A stretch of 15,782 bases of DNA from CAYMDD01 sp964409675 (lineage in GTDB: Bacteria > Pseudomonadota > Alphaproteobacteria > Rickettsiales > SXRF01): assembly GCA_964409675.1 (NCBI GenBank), contig CAYPEF010000048.1, forward strand, positions 1 through 15,782, read 5' to 3'. Of this stretch, positions 1 to 6,623 are shown one piece after another; position 1 is the first letter of the stretch, and each line of letters starts with the position of its first letter. The notes below the pieces were generated by a model, which made no database searches, was not told the DNA's origin, and saw only the letters and a program-made list of their open reading frames with translations. The position numbers and the translations under genes are program-made.

Positions 1-200
1 ACCGGGAATAAATCCTTGGTGGCCAGCGGCGTGCGGCAATGGCCGCAGTAGGGCTTGTCCGATAATACGCCGCGATTACGCGGCAGCCGGTGCACCAGGC
101 TGCAGGCGTAATTGCCGGCGGCAAACCCCAGCGCCACCGTCCATATAATGCCCGCCAGTATCAGATCAAGCGATAGATGCGCGACTCCCTGAAACAGCAT
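1..200 (-). CDS. Prepilin peptidase, N-terminal part (runs off the window)
   Basis: The first 66 codons are present. Prepilin peptidases (type IV leader peptidase, aspartyl protease family A24) cut and N-methylate type IV prepilins and type II pseudopilins in the inner membrane. Visible features are one hydrophobic segment at about residues 11-28, then GNYACSLVHRLPR (29-41), which matches the GxxxNVVIxRLPR pattern of the family, then YCGHC with Cys52 and Cys55. The second Cys pair and the catalytic aspartates would lie beyond the window edge. The start ATG has AGGGA about 5 nt upstream. A hairpin could cover that ribosome site (see the 203-242 entry). The assignment rests on the N-terminal DiS_P_DiS-type pattern only, so it could be a truncated or specialised family member. 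Confidence 0.8.
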   Translation of the reverse strand, partial: MLFQGVAHLSLDLILAGIIWTVALGFAAGNYACSLVHRLPRNRGVLSDKPYCGHCRTPLATKDLFP

Positions 201-202
201 AA

Positions 203-242
203 AATCCCTGATTTTGTTTTTATGCCATAGCATACAGGGATT
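203..242 (-). promoter_or_regulatory. Possible hairpin covering the prepilin peptidase ribosome site
   Basis: AATCCCTG (203-210) and CAGGGATT (235-242) are a perfect 8-bp inverted repeat. Inside it TATGC/GCATA (221-225 and 230-234) can also pair. Read on the minus strand, the copy nearest the start codon contains the AGGGA that serves the prepilin peptidase ATG, so folding would hide the ribosome site. No T-run follows on the minus strand, so I do not call a terminator. The regulatory role is inference. Confidence 0.3.
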
Positions 243-271
243 AACCGGCGGATAAAAGCGGGAATATGGCG

Positions 272-1537
272 CTAATTTGTGACTTTGGCTTGGGGGTTGA
301 GCAGCTGGTCGAGGTAGCGGCCCTGGAACAGGGAAATGCCGAGCGCACGGCCATATTCCACCGCCTCTCGCGTATCGCAGCGGCAGAGGATGATGCGGTT
401 GGCGCCGCATTTCTTCACGGCGTCTTTCAACTGGCGATTTTCCTGCTTGTTGATGTCGGCGGCGAAATCGGCGTTCCATTGCAGCTTCACCAGATCCACC
501 CCGATGCGCTCGCGGTCGATCTGCAAAAAGCCGATGTCGGTCAGCCCGTCCAGGCAGACGCGGTAGCCGGATTTCTGCGCCTGCGCGCAGGCGAAGATGA
601 ACGCCGCCGTATCGGCGAACAGATCCACCGCGTGAATCTCGAACACCACCGCCACTTTCAGGTTCGCCGGCAATGCGGCGTCGAACATGCTGAACGCGTC
701 GGAGAGCAGCGTCTCCACATTCACGTTGATGCTGAGCGGCTGCGCCAGGTGCTTCGGCGCATCGGAGCCGATCATCTCCAGCACTTTCCGGTCCAGCAGT
801 TGCGTGAGGTATTTGAACAGCCATTTATTGCTTAAGAAATCCACGTCCGATTTCAGCAGTTCGCGCAGATGCGGCATGTGGATGTAGAGCTCATCGAACA
901 CGCGCTGCCCCTGCCCGGCGGCGTTGAAGGCACAGATGGCCTGACGGCGCACGGCGCGGCTGAGATCGAGCGCTGCCAGATCACGCTCGAACCCGGCCAG
1001 GCGCTGCGCACTGAAATGCGGCGCTGCCGGCATGGCGGGCATTGAAGCGGCCGGTGCCGGCGCGTCCAGCATGATCATGTTGGAGGCCGGGGTGCTGGCT
1101 GCCGGTGCGGCGGCGCGCTGCGGGCGCAGATGCGCGGTCATGCGACGGGTGAACAGCTGAATGCAGGAGCGGATATCGGTTTCCAGATTGTAGCTGGCGC
1201 AGAACTGCTCATTCTCGCTGCCATCGGCGCCGTAGGCCAGCGGGTCATCCATGTAGAGGTAGCGCAGCTGGAAGATCAGCTTGTTGCGCAACTGGTGCGA
1301 GATGTCGCGACAAAGCACGGCGATGCAGCCGTCCGTGCAGACATAGATGCCGCCTTCCGCCGAGCGTAGCAGATCGTTGATCATGTTCACGGCGATGCGC
1401 ACCTGGTATTCGCTTTTATATTCCTCCAGCAGCTCGGAAAGATGGAACAGAATCAGGTGCCAGCCGTCGGGCCGGTCGCTCAGTTCGTTCAGCATTTCCA
1501 CCAGGCGCGCTTCCGCGCCGCGCATTACGGTCTGCAT
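272..1537 (-). CDS. Degenerate EAL-domain protein, probably not a c-di-GMP hydrolase
   Basis: 421 aa, soluble. The N-terminal 135 residues are a helical region I do not recognise, followed by an Ala/Pro-rich linker (about 141-175). Residues 200-412 follow the order of EAL domains: SINVNVETL (269-277; usually LSVNLS), VVFEIHAVDLF (297-307; usually LELTES), GYRVCLDGL (324-332; usually IALDDFG) and VDLVKLQW (347-354; usually VDxIKID), then LFQGRYLD (403-410; usually QGYLF). The EAL signature is lost (VFDEL near 213-217), the DD pair is DG, and the Asp after the conserved Lys is Gln. A catalytic phosphodiesterase is therefore unlikely. A c-di-GMP-sensing or protein-binding role is inferred. AAAGGA lies 9 nt before the ATG, and a sigma-54-like promoter lies about 40 nt upstream. 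Confidence 0.8.
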   Translation of the reverse strand: MQTVMRGAEARLVEMLNELSDRPDGWHLILFHLSELLEEYKSEYQVRIAVNMINDLLRSAEGGIYVCTDGCIAVLCRDISHQLRNKLIFQLRYLYMDDPLAYGADGSENEQFCASYNLETDIRSCIQLFTRRMTAHLRPQRAAAPAASTPASNMIMLDAPAPAASMPAMPAAPHFSAQRLAGFERDLAALDLSRAVRRQAICAFNAAGQGQRVFDELYIHMPHLRELLKSDVDFLSNKWLFKYLTQLLDRKVLEMIGSDAPKHLAQPLSINVNVETLLSDAFSMFDAALPANLKVAVVFEIHAVDLFADTAAFIFACAQAQKSGYRVCLDGLTDIGFLQIDRERIGVDLVKLQWNADFAADINKQENRQLKDAVKKCGANRIILCRCDTREAVEYGRALGISLFQGRYLDQLLNPQAKVTN

Positions 1538-1577
1538 AATGGGAAATCCTTTGTTGCATGTGCGTCAGGTGATGTAG

Positions 1578-1594
1578 CGCAAAACCTGTGCCAA
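1578..1594 (-). promoter_or_regulatory. Sigma-54 (RpoN)-type promoter for the EAL-domain gene
   Basis: On the minus strand the sequence TTGGCACAGGTTTTGCG has TGGCAC, 5 nt, then TTGC. This is the -24/-12 arrangement of sigma-54 promoters, with GG and GC separated by exactly 10 nt. Expected initiation is about 12 nt further on (near 1567), giving a leader of about 30 nt that contains the AAAGGA ribosome site. Class II-IV flagellar genes of several alphaproteobacteria use sigma-54 with an enhancer-binding protein. I did not find an obvious enhancer site by eye. Confidence 0.6.
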
Positions 1595-1620
1595 GTAAAA
1601 CAGTTCGACGCGCGCAGGCG

Positions 1621-1857
1621 CTATTCGAACATGGAGCGCTCAAGGATCAGGCGTCCCATCACCTCCTCGCGGATGATGCGCACCGGAGCGGCGATGCCGG
1701 ACTGCTTCACCGCCTCGTCGGCATTGTTGGCGGTGACAGGGACGAAATCTTTATCGGTACTGTACACAAGGTAGCGCGTGGCGGCCCCTTCGGGCGTCAG
1801 GGCCTTGATGCAGAAGGGCATCGGAGCGAATTCATCCCGCTGGTTCGGCTCAAGCAT
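1621..1857 (-). CDS. Small conserved-looking protein of unknown function (78 aa)
   Basis: I do not recognise a family. The protein is acidic/basic mixed and soluble, with no signal peptide or membrane segment. It reads as a compact alpha/beta domain (FCIKAL, TRYLVYST, VRIIREEVMGRLILE). It starts 9 nt after the stop of the PAS-domain gene, and GAGG overlaps that stop 8 nt before the ATG, so translation is probably coupled. An internal ATG at residue 13 is a weaker start. Its position between a PAS_5 gene and an EAL-like gene suggests a role in the same motility or second-messenger circuit. That is inference from context only. Confidence 0.65.
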   Translation of the reverse strand: MLEPNQRDEFAPMPFCIKALTPEGAATRYLVYSTDKDFVPVTANNADEAVKQSGIAAPVRIIREEVMGRLILERSMFE

Positions 1858-1866
1858 GCCATGACC

Positions 1867-2364
1867 TCAGCAGAATTTCCAGCGCATGCAGCCAAGCACG
1901 TAATTGACGCCCTTGTCATCGCCCAGCGGCAGCAGGGCGCAGCGGTAACGCACTTCCAGGTTGCGCCGGTTGACGAACACGGAATCGTCAATCACCGGCT
2001 GCGCTGTGTTCACCACTTGGTGGATGGAATCCAGCATCGAGCTTAGTTGCGGCGCGTCATGATCTTCTGGCGACATACCGGTCATATCCACGCCGTACGC
2101 CGCCAGCAATTGCTGGCCAACATATTCGAATTGCAGCCCTTCGCTGCCCGGCTGGTCGATCAGCGTGACCAAGAAGCAGCAGTCCCAGATGGCATCGATG
2201 GCATCCGGGTCCACCTCGTCCTCGCTCGGGTAAGGGCGCAGGCCCTTGAGATTGTTCCAGTAGCGCAGCAGCTGTTCATGCGCGCGCTTGCTTTCCGGGG
2301 TGTCGAGAGAGAGGCTTGGGCTTAGAGTCGTGGTCATAGGAGAATCGACGCTGGGAGGTTGCAT
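1867..2364 (-). CDS. PAS_5-family sensory protein
   Basis: 165 aa, soluble, a single domain without an output module. The stretch LLRYWNNLKG (32-41), then a Pro/Asp-rich loop and DPDAID, then FEYVGQQLLAAYGVDMTG (79-96) matches the PAS_5 pattern (L.YW..LRG...P.R.DIDP...F..VG..L...YG.DLTG) common in alphaproteobacteria. The family is thought to be a single-domain ligand or signal sensor. The end (RNLEVRYRCALLPLGDDKG) fits the last beta strands of a PAS fold. The start is uncertain: the first ATG has a weak AGGGTGAG upstream, and a second ATG at codon 10 has no better site. The gene is 22 nt after the flagellar rod-like gene, in probable co-transcription. Confidence 0.75.
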   Translation of the reverse strand: MQPPSVDSPMTTTLSPSLSLDTPESKRAHEQLLRYWNNLKGLRPYPSEDEVDPDAIDAIWDCCFLVTLIDQPGSEGLQFEYVGQQLLAAYGVDMTGMSPEDHDAPQLSSMLDSIHQVVNTAQPVIDDSVFVNRRNLEVRYRCALLPLGDDKGVNYVLGCMRWKFC

Positions 2365-2386
2365 GGCGTCATCTCACCCTAGCATA

Positions 2387-2782
2387 TCAGCTGACGATGT
2401 TCAGCAGATTTTTCATCATGTCGTCCGCCGACTTGATGGTTTTCAGGTTCGCCTTGAAATCATAGGTGGCGATTTTCATGCTCACCATTTCGCCTTCCAG
2501 GCTGACGTTGGGCATCTGGGTGATGCCGTTTTCGTCGGCGCCCGCGTCGTTCGGCGCATAGACCGGGTTGGTGGAGGGATCGAGCGTTTCAATGCCGGTT
2601 TTTACACCACCCTCGGCGAAGCTGGTCTGAACCACTTTCTGCGGCGAATAGGCGTCGCTCACGCGCTCGCCGTTTTCGGTGCGGCCGGTACTGTTGATAT
2701 TGGCGATGTTATTGGCGCTGACCGACAGGCGCTTCTCAGCGGCGTTCAGGCCCGATAAGGCAACATTCATGGCGGGTATCAT
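2387..2782 (-). CDS. FlgC-like flagellar basal-body rod protein
   Basis: 131 aa, close to the usual FlgC length. The N-terminal rod motif is visible as LNAAEKRLSVSANNIANINS (12-31), and the C-terminal rod motif as MPNVSLEGEMVSMKIATYDF (90-109) followed by ANLKTIKSADDMMKNLLNI. These two helices form the coiled coil that packs rod, hook and filament proteins of the flagellar axial family. Rod proteins are exported by the flagellar type III apparatus, which fits the absence of a signal peptide. GGGAG lies 6 nt before the chosen ATG and supports it over the internal Met5. It is unusual for not sitting in a flgB-flgC-fliE cluster, so it may be an accessory paralogue of FlgC rather than FlgC itself. 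Confidence 0.8.
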   Translation of the reverse strand: MIPAMNVALSGLNAAEKRLSVSANNIANINSTGRTENGERVSDAYSPQKVVQTSFAEGGVKTGIETLDPSTNPVYAPNDAGADENGITQMPNVSLEGEMVSMKIATYDFKANLKTIKSADDMMKNLLNIVS

Positions 2783-2827
2783 GCGGTTCTCCCTTACGTC
2801 TTCTTACTTAATTGTAGGGATAAATAA

Positions 2828-3589
2828 TTAATTTCTAGTAAACATTGCGCAGGATGCAATAGTTTGCTCGCAAATATTCGCAATGTTTTTCCGTGAGTTA
2901 CCGCTCACTTCCAGCGGGGCGTGATAGGTTAATACCACTTCTATCGCCTGCAGGGCCAGTAATTCGCGCAGGTGCGGCAGCAGGTCCATGTCGCCGTACC
3001 ACGCCAGCAGCGGCTGGCGGATGGTATCGAGCGGCAGGCCGTGCATGCGCCGGTAGCGGATGGTGGCCGGTTGGATGGCAAGCGGTGGATTAAATACCTC
3101 CCGCTCGGCGAGCATGAAGTAGGAGGAGCGGAACGGCAGCACGCGCTTGCCGTCGCTGGTGGTGCCTTCGGGAAACAGCGCCACCACGTTTCCCGCCTCC
3201 AGCGCGCGCCGGAGCGCATCCACATTCTCGCCGGTTCTACTCACCCGCCGGTCAATGAAGACGCAGCCGGTCATGCGGCAGATCGCGCCGATGGCGGGCC
3301 AGTTGGCAACATCCGCTTTCGGCGCGAAATGCACCCGCGCCGCCGCGCCCAGCACAATGATATCGAGATAGGAGCTATGGTTGGTCACCAGCAGCAAGGG
3401 GCGTTGCGCGGATAATTCACCCTCGATGCGGATGCGGATATCGAGGATACGCGCGAGCCCCCGATAACAGCACTGCACCAGCGCTTCCTGCGATGCAGGC
3501 GATGCGCGCAGCAGCCGCATGCATTGCAGAACCAGTGCGCAAGCCCCGATCCAGAGGATAATCAGCACCGCTTTAACGGTCACTTTCAT
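2828..3589 (-). CDS. olsA: Lysophospholipid/lyso-ornithine-lipid O-acyltransferase (OlsA/PlsC family)
   Basis: 253 aa. Residues 5-26 are a hydrophobic N-terminal membrane segment. The acyltransferase motifs are NHSSYLD (70-76; the catalytic HX4D is His71 and Asp76), GCVFIDR (108-114) and FPEGTTSDG (139-147), the acyl-acceptor phosphate-binding block. The PlsC family moves an acyl chain from acyl-ACP or acyl-CoA to a lyso-lipid at the inner membrane. Because it begins 5 nt after the OlsB-like gene, I infer the OlsA role, O-acylating lyso-ornithine lipid to ornithine lipid. A plain 1-acylglycerol-3-phosphate acyltransferase (PlsC) role cannot be excluded from motifs alone. Confidence 0.8.
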   Translation of the reverse strand: MKVTVKAVLIILWIGACALVLQCMRLLRASPASQEALVQCCYRGLARILDIRIRIEGELSAQRPLLLVTNHSSYLDIIVLGAAARVHFAPKADVANWPAIGAICRMTGCVFIDRRVSRTGENVDALRRALEAGNVVALFPEGTTSDGKRVLPFRSSYFMLAEREVFNPPLAIQPATIRYRRMHGLPLDTIRQPLLAWYGDMDLLPHLRELLALQAIEVVLTYHAPLEVSGNSRKNIANICEQTIASCAMFTRN

Positions 3590-3594
3590 GCGGC

Positions 3595-4470
3595 TTAAGG
3601 CTTCTCGCGCGGGAGCAGGCCGTCTTTCACGTCGGGCGCGGCGTAGCGCTGGGCGTAACGCGCCGTCACCAGCTCGGTGCGCACGATAATGCCGACATCG
3701 GTGGTGTTATATTCACTATCAATCACCGCGCCGTCGCCGATATAGCCGCCGAGGCGTAAATACCCCTTGATCAGGGCAGGCAGCAGCGAAAACGCTTCGC
3801 GCGCGTCGATGGCGTCTTTTTCCATCAGGTTCATCTCCACGTAACGTTCCGGCAGCGCGCGCATGCGGAATTCCGGCGGGGCCAGGTGGTAATGCCAGAG
3901 ATAGCTGAGCGCCAGCCGGTGCTGCTTCGGGTCGGCACCGTACAGGCTGCCGCAGCCGAACATCAGCGCAATGCGGTGGCGCTCCACATAGGCGGCAATG
4001 CCGCGCCAGAGCAGTTGCATCACCGCGCGGTTTCGGTAATCGGGATGCACACAGGAGCGGCCCAGCTCCAGAATGCTCTCGCATGAGCGCACAATCGGGC
4101 TGATGTCGAATTCGCTTTCGGTGTAAAAATGCCCGATCCTCTGCATCGGCGCGCGCCGCAGCAGCCGGTAGGTGCCGACCACGCGCGGCCCGTCCGGCGC
4201 GGCATGCTCCATCACCAGCAAATGGTCGCACGCCGGGTCGAATTCATCGAAATCGCGCTTCTGCGCCAGCATGGCCGAACTCGGGTGCGCGCCGATTTCC
4301 TCCACGAACACCTGATAGCGCAAGGCCTGCGCCTTGCGGATTTCCTGCACTGAACCGGCGAGCTTCACCGACAGGCTACCGGCGCTGATGCCGCTTAACG
4401 GGTCGTCGGCGGGGGCGCAGAGCGCATAGGCCCCGGCATCTTCGCAGGCTTCCGTGACGGCTGGATTCAT
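3595..4470 (-). CDS. olsB: Ornithine-acyl-ACP N-acyltransferase, OlsB-like
   Basis: 291 aa, GNAT fold, soluble or peripheral. Visible blocks are LRYQVFVEE (50-58), VVGTYRLLR (97-105), ILELGRSCVHPDYRNRAV (133-150, the acyl-donor-binding region of the family) and FGCGSLYGAD (171-180). This pattern is that of OlsB, which N-acylates ornithine with a 3-hydroxyacyl group from ACP to make lyso-ornithine lipid. The partner olsA follows after 5 nt and fur precedes by 5 nt, so the three are probably one transcript. The N-terminal 35 residues are poorly conserved-looking and the true start could be a little downstream. Related GNAT proteins (COG3176 type) acylate other amino acids, so glycine or glutamine lipids are alternatives. 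Confidence 0.8.
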   Translation of the reverse strand: MNPAVTEACEDAGAYALCAPADDPLSGISAGSLSVKLAGSVQEIRKAQALRYQVFVEEIGAHPSSAMLAQKRDFDEFDPACDHLLVMEHAAPDGPRVVGTYRLLRRAPMQRIGHFYTESEFDISPIVRSCESILELGRSCVHPDYRNRAVMQLLWRGIAAYVERHRIALMFGCGSLYGADPKQHRLALSYLWHYHLAPPEFRMRALPERYVEMNLMEKDAIDAREAFSLLPALIKGYLRLGGYIGDGAVIDSEYNTTDVGIIVRTELVTARYAQRYAAPDVKDGLLPREKP

Positions 4471-4475
4471 AGAAT

Positions 4476-4907
4476 CTACGCCTTGCTTTTCTGCTTATTC
4501 GCGCCCAGGGGCACGGCATACAGCTCCAGCCGGTGATCGACCAGCTTATAGCCCAGTTGCTCGGCCACACGCTTTTGCAATTCCTCAATCGCTTCATTGC
4601 TGAACTCGATCACCTTGCCGGATTTAAGGTCGATCAGATGGTCGTGGTGGTCCTCGGTCGCTTCTTCATAGCGGGAGCGTCCGTCGCCAAAATCATGGCG
4701 CTGGGTGATGCCGGCTTCTTCGAACAGCTTCAGCGTGCGGTAAACGGTAGCGATGCTGATCTTGGGGTCCACTTCCACGGCGCGGTGGTAGAGCAGCTCC
4801 ACATCCGGATGATCAATGGATTCCGACAGCACGCGCGCGATCACCCGCCGCTGCCCGGTCATTTTCAGCCCTTTTTCCAGGCATTTTGCTTCAATGCGCG
4901 AAGGCAT
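4476..4907 (-). CDS. fur: Fur-family metalloregulator
   Basis: 143 aa, the family's usual length. It has an N-terminal winged helix with the recognition helix in ISIATVYRTLKLFEE (51-65), then the metal-binding and dimerisation domain with HHDHLI (87-92), Glu101 and His125. The CxxC zinc pair of E. coli Fur is replaced by DLKSGK, as in many alphaproteobacterial Fur/Mur proteins. It represses iron- or manganese-responsive genes as a metal-bound dimer. AGGGAGG lies 6 nt before the ATG, a strong ribosome site. As first gene of a probable fur-olsB-olsA transcript it may couple ornithine-lipid synthesis to metal status. I could not see a convincing Fur box in its own upstream region. Mur and Irr-like alternatives cannot be fully separated by eye. 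Confidence 0.9.
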   Translation of the reverse strand: MPSRIEAKCLEKGLKMTGQRRVIARVLSESIDHPDVELLYHRAVEVDPKISIATVYRTLKLFEEAGITQRHDFGDGRSRYEEATEDHHDHLIDLKSGKVIEFSNEAIEELQKRVAEQLGYKLVDHRLELYAVPLGANKQKSKA

Positions 4908-4968
4908 GCGCGGCCTCCCTTACCCTGCGGAAACGATGAATGAGGTTAATCGGCGACACTCTACACGG

Positions 4969-4996
4969 AAAAACACGGCAGGCAAGCGTTGCCTGC
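4969..4996 (-). terminator. Rho-independent terminator after the NxWG-repeat gene
   Basis: GCAGGCAA and TTGCCTGC form a perfect 8-bp stem around a 3-nt GCG loop (4978-4996). On the minus strand the stem is followed after 4-5 nt by TTTTT (complement of 4969-4973). It lies just after the stop of the 359-aa gene and insulates it from fur. Confidence 0.7.
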
Positions 4997-5004
4997 GAGA
5001 ACAG

Positions 5005-6084
5005 TTAACGCCCGCCGGTGCGCCCGGCAGTGCGCGGCGCACCGCCATGGCGGCCACCATGCCGTCCCGCTGCGTGCCGCCCTGCCGCATGCTTGCCGTG
5101 GCGGTGCTTGCCGCCCTTGAAGCCAAGCATGGTGGTAAAGAATACCCAGAGCGGGCGCAGGTAATTCTTCTGCCCTGGGGTGCCCGAGCCCCAGATTTTA
5201 TAACCGCGTGACGATCCCCAGGAATTGCCGCCGATGCCGCCCCAGACGTTGCTGGAACTGCCGCCCCAGACGTTATCGGCCATGCCACCCCAGACGTTTT
5301 CCGCAAACGTGCCGTGAATATTACCGCTGGCCACACCCCAAGCATTAACGGTGGCACCGCCGCCGCGGTGCTGCTCTTCCTGCTGACCAAACTGGTTGGT
5401 ACGATTCCCGTACACATCCGCCTCATATTGGCTGGCAGGACCGTAAACGCCGCCCTGCTGATAAAGATTACCGCCATGCAGGCTGACGGCGGTCAGGTCG
5501 CCGCCGGTACTGTAAACGCCGCCTTGGGCAATTGCCGCATCGAGGGCCTGCTGTTCCAGCATCTGCTGCTGCATCTGCATCTGCTTCAGCTTGATGAAAT
5601 AGGGGCTGTATTTTTTTATGTTGTCTCCCAGCAACATGTTGGACAGGCCGGACTTCGGCTTGTAGCGCCCGAGCGTCATGCCTCCCATGGTGCGAATAGC
5701 GCCTTTTTTCTTGCCATCCACCTTCAGCACTAGGTTATTAGCCACGTCATATACGCGGCCTTTTTCATCAATGCGCCCAGCATCACCCAGCATGCGCGGC
5801 TTGATAATGACCATCTGGCGCAGCTCTTTTTCTTCCTTGGCGGCTTTTTTCATTGCCATCTGCTTCAGTGCTTCCTGCGCCTTTTTCGACATTACGCGCG
5901 AGGAGCGCAAGGACACCTGCTGCTGGTGCTCCTCCATTTTTTTCTTCATGATGCGCTTGTAACGGTCGGCGGAAGTCATCGGCAGTTTGCCGCCGCGCAT
6001 GATTTCCATGCGCTTCAGCTTCGCTGCCTCGCTCAATTTGCCATTTCCGCTACTGTAGCGGGATCCGGAAAAACCTCTGCTCAT
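5005..6084 (-). CDS. Unknown 359-aa protein with NxWG octapeptide repeats and His/Arg/Gly tail
   Basis: I do not recognise this protein. Layout: a basic, Lys/Met-rich helical N-terminus (20-95); a segment GRIDEKGRVYDVANNLVLKV (103-122) resembling short beta-hairpin repeats; a Gln/Met-rich helix (165-180); a Gly-rich part with two GGVY motifs (188-191 and 211-214); six octapeptides in register of the form NxWGxxxx (247-294), with a seventh slipped by one residue (KIWGSG); a short hydrophobic piece YLRPLWVFFTTMLGF (308-322); and a tail of GRH/GKH repeats (325-347). There is no N-terminal signal peptide. The ribosome site is weak, and a TATATT box 8 nt before the ATG allows a near-leaderless mRNA. 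A structural or nucleic-acid- or metal-binding role would be a guess. Confidence 0.75.
   Translation of the reverse strand: MSRGFSGSRYSSGNGKLSEAAKLKRMEIMRGGKLPMTSADRYKRIMKKKMEEHQQQVSLRSSRVMSKKAQEALKQMAMKKAAKEEKELRQMVIIKPRMLGDAGRIDEKGRVYDVANNLVLKVDGKKKGAIRTMGGMTLGRYKPKSGLSNMLLGDNIKKYSPYFIKLKQMQMQQQMLEQQALDAAIAQGGVYSTGGDLTAVSLHGGNLYQQGGVYGPASQYEADVYGNRTNQFGQQEEQHRGGGATVNAWGVASGNIHGTFAENVWGGMADNVWGGSSSNVWGGIGGNSWGSSRGYKIWGSGTPGQKNYLRPLWVFFTTMLGFKGGKHRHGKHAAGRHAAGRHGGRHGGAPRTAGRTGGR
5203..5346 (-). repeat. 24-bp tandem repeat coding for NxWG octapeptides
   Basis: The core CCCAGACGTT recurs exactly every 24 bp (plus-strand copies at 5241, 5265 and 5289). The reading frame gives six consecutive octapeptides beginning NA, NI, NV, NV, NV and NS. 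Three central units (NVWGG) are nearly identical in DNA, suggesting recent unit duplication, while the outer ones have diverged. Confidence 0.85.
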
Positions 6085-6110
6085 AAGAGTTAATATACAC
6101 CATTTCCCGG

Positions 6111-6139
6111 TTGAGCGGTACCAAAAGTTTCAGTACAGT
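6111..6139 (+). promoter_or_regulatory. Possible sigma-70-type promoter for the DUF192 pair
   Basis: TTGAGC, 17 nt and TACAGT match 4 of 6 bases in each consensus box with ideal spacing. They lie in the 65-bp space between divergent genes. Initiation near 6146 would leave almost no leader before the ATG at 6150, which fits the lack of a clear ribosome site there. Confidence 0.3.
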
Positions 6140-6149
6140 GGGCAGCATC

Positions 6150-6623
6150 ATGAAGCGATTATCTTATTTCATCTTTTTCCTCTCCTGCATGCTTATCAGC
6201 GGCTTATACGCCACCGGAGGCCTGCGCGCCGAACCGGATACACCCTCATTCCGAAGCGGGACCATTACGCTGCAGACCGCCAAAGCGGAAAAAACCTTGC
6301 GCGTCGATTTTGCCGAAACGCCGCCCCAATGGCAACATGGGCTGATGTACCGTACGAAGCTGGAGGGCATCGACGGCATGCTGTTCATCTTCCCCGCGCC
6401 GCGCCGCATCTCGATGTGGATGAAAAATACGCCACTGGCGCTGGATATGGTATTTATCGGCGCAGACGGTGCAATTGTCGATATTATCCCCGATACGGTG
6501 CCGTATTCGGAAACCGTCCTCACCCCTAAACAGCCCGCCAAGGAAGTGCTGGAGCTTGCCGCCGGGCGTACGAAGGAGCTGGGCATCGCCATAGGAGATC
6601 GTATCCGCCATGCTGCGCCTTAG
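6150..6623 (+). CDS. Exported DUF192-family protein
   Basis: 157 aa. The ATG chosen here begins with KR and a hydrophobic core (residues 4-20), then a likely signal peptidase I site near GLRA-EPD, so the mature protein is periplasmic. An upstream TTG at 6111 would bury the signal peptide and is rejected. The mature part carries the DUF192 hallmarks: ETPPQWQHGLMYRTKL, then GMLFIFPAPRRISMWMKNTP, then LDMVFIGADGAIVDI, and a final LGIAIGDRI. The family is a small beta-rich domain of unknown biochemical function, widespread in proteobacteria as a single exported protein. The stop overlaps the next start by 14 bp. Confidence 0.85.
   Translation: MKRLSYFIFFLSCMLISGLYATGGLRAEPDTPSFRSGTITLQTAKAEKTLRVDFAETPPQWQHGLMYRTKLEGIDGMLFIFPAPRRISMWMKNTPLALDMVFIGADGAIVDIIPDTVPYSETVLTPKQPAKEVLELAAGRTKELGIAIGDRIRHAAP

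Noticed and set aside
266..835. 189-codon plus-strand frame over the EAL gene
   Set aside because: It is antisense to the recognisable EAL-like C-terminus and shows no domain of its own.
2783..2827. Terminator between olsA and the FlgC-like gene
   Set aside because: The only pairing is a short A/T stem (TTAATT/AATTAA) without a T-run, too weak to call.
4908..4968. Fur box in the fur upstream region
   Set aside because: I could not find a 19-bp palindrome close to the consensus. Only the terminator stem of the neighbouring gene stands out.
5203..5346. CRISPR array
   Set aside because: The 24-bp units are contiguous without spacers, in frame, and encode an octapeptide repeat.
6111..6149. Upstream TTG start for the first DUF192 protein
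   Set aside because: It would put 13 polar residues before a clear signal peptide. The TTG also coincides with a possible -35 box.
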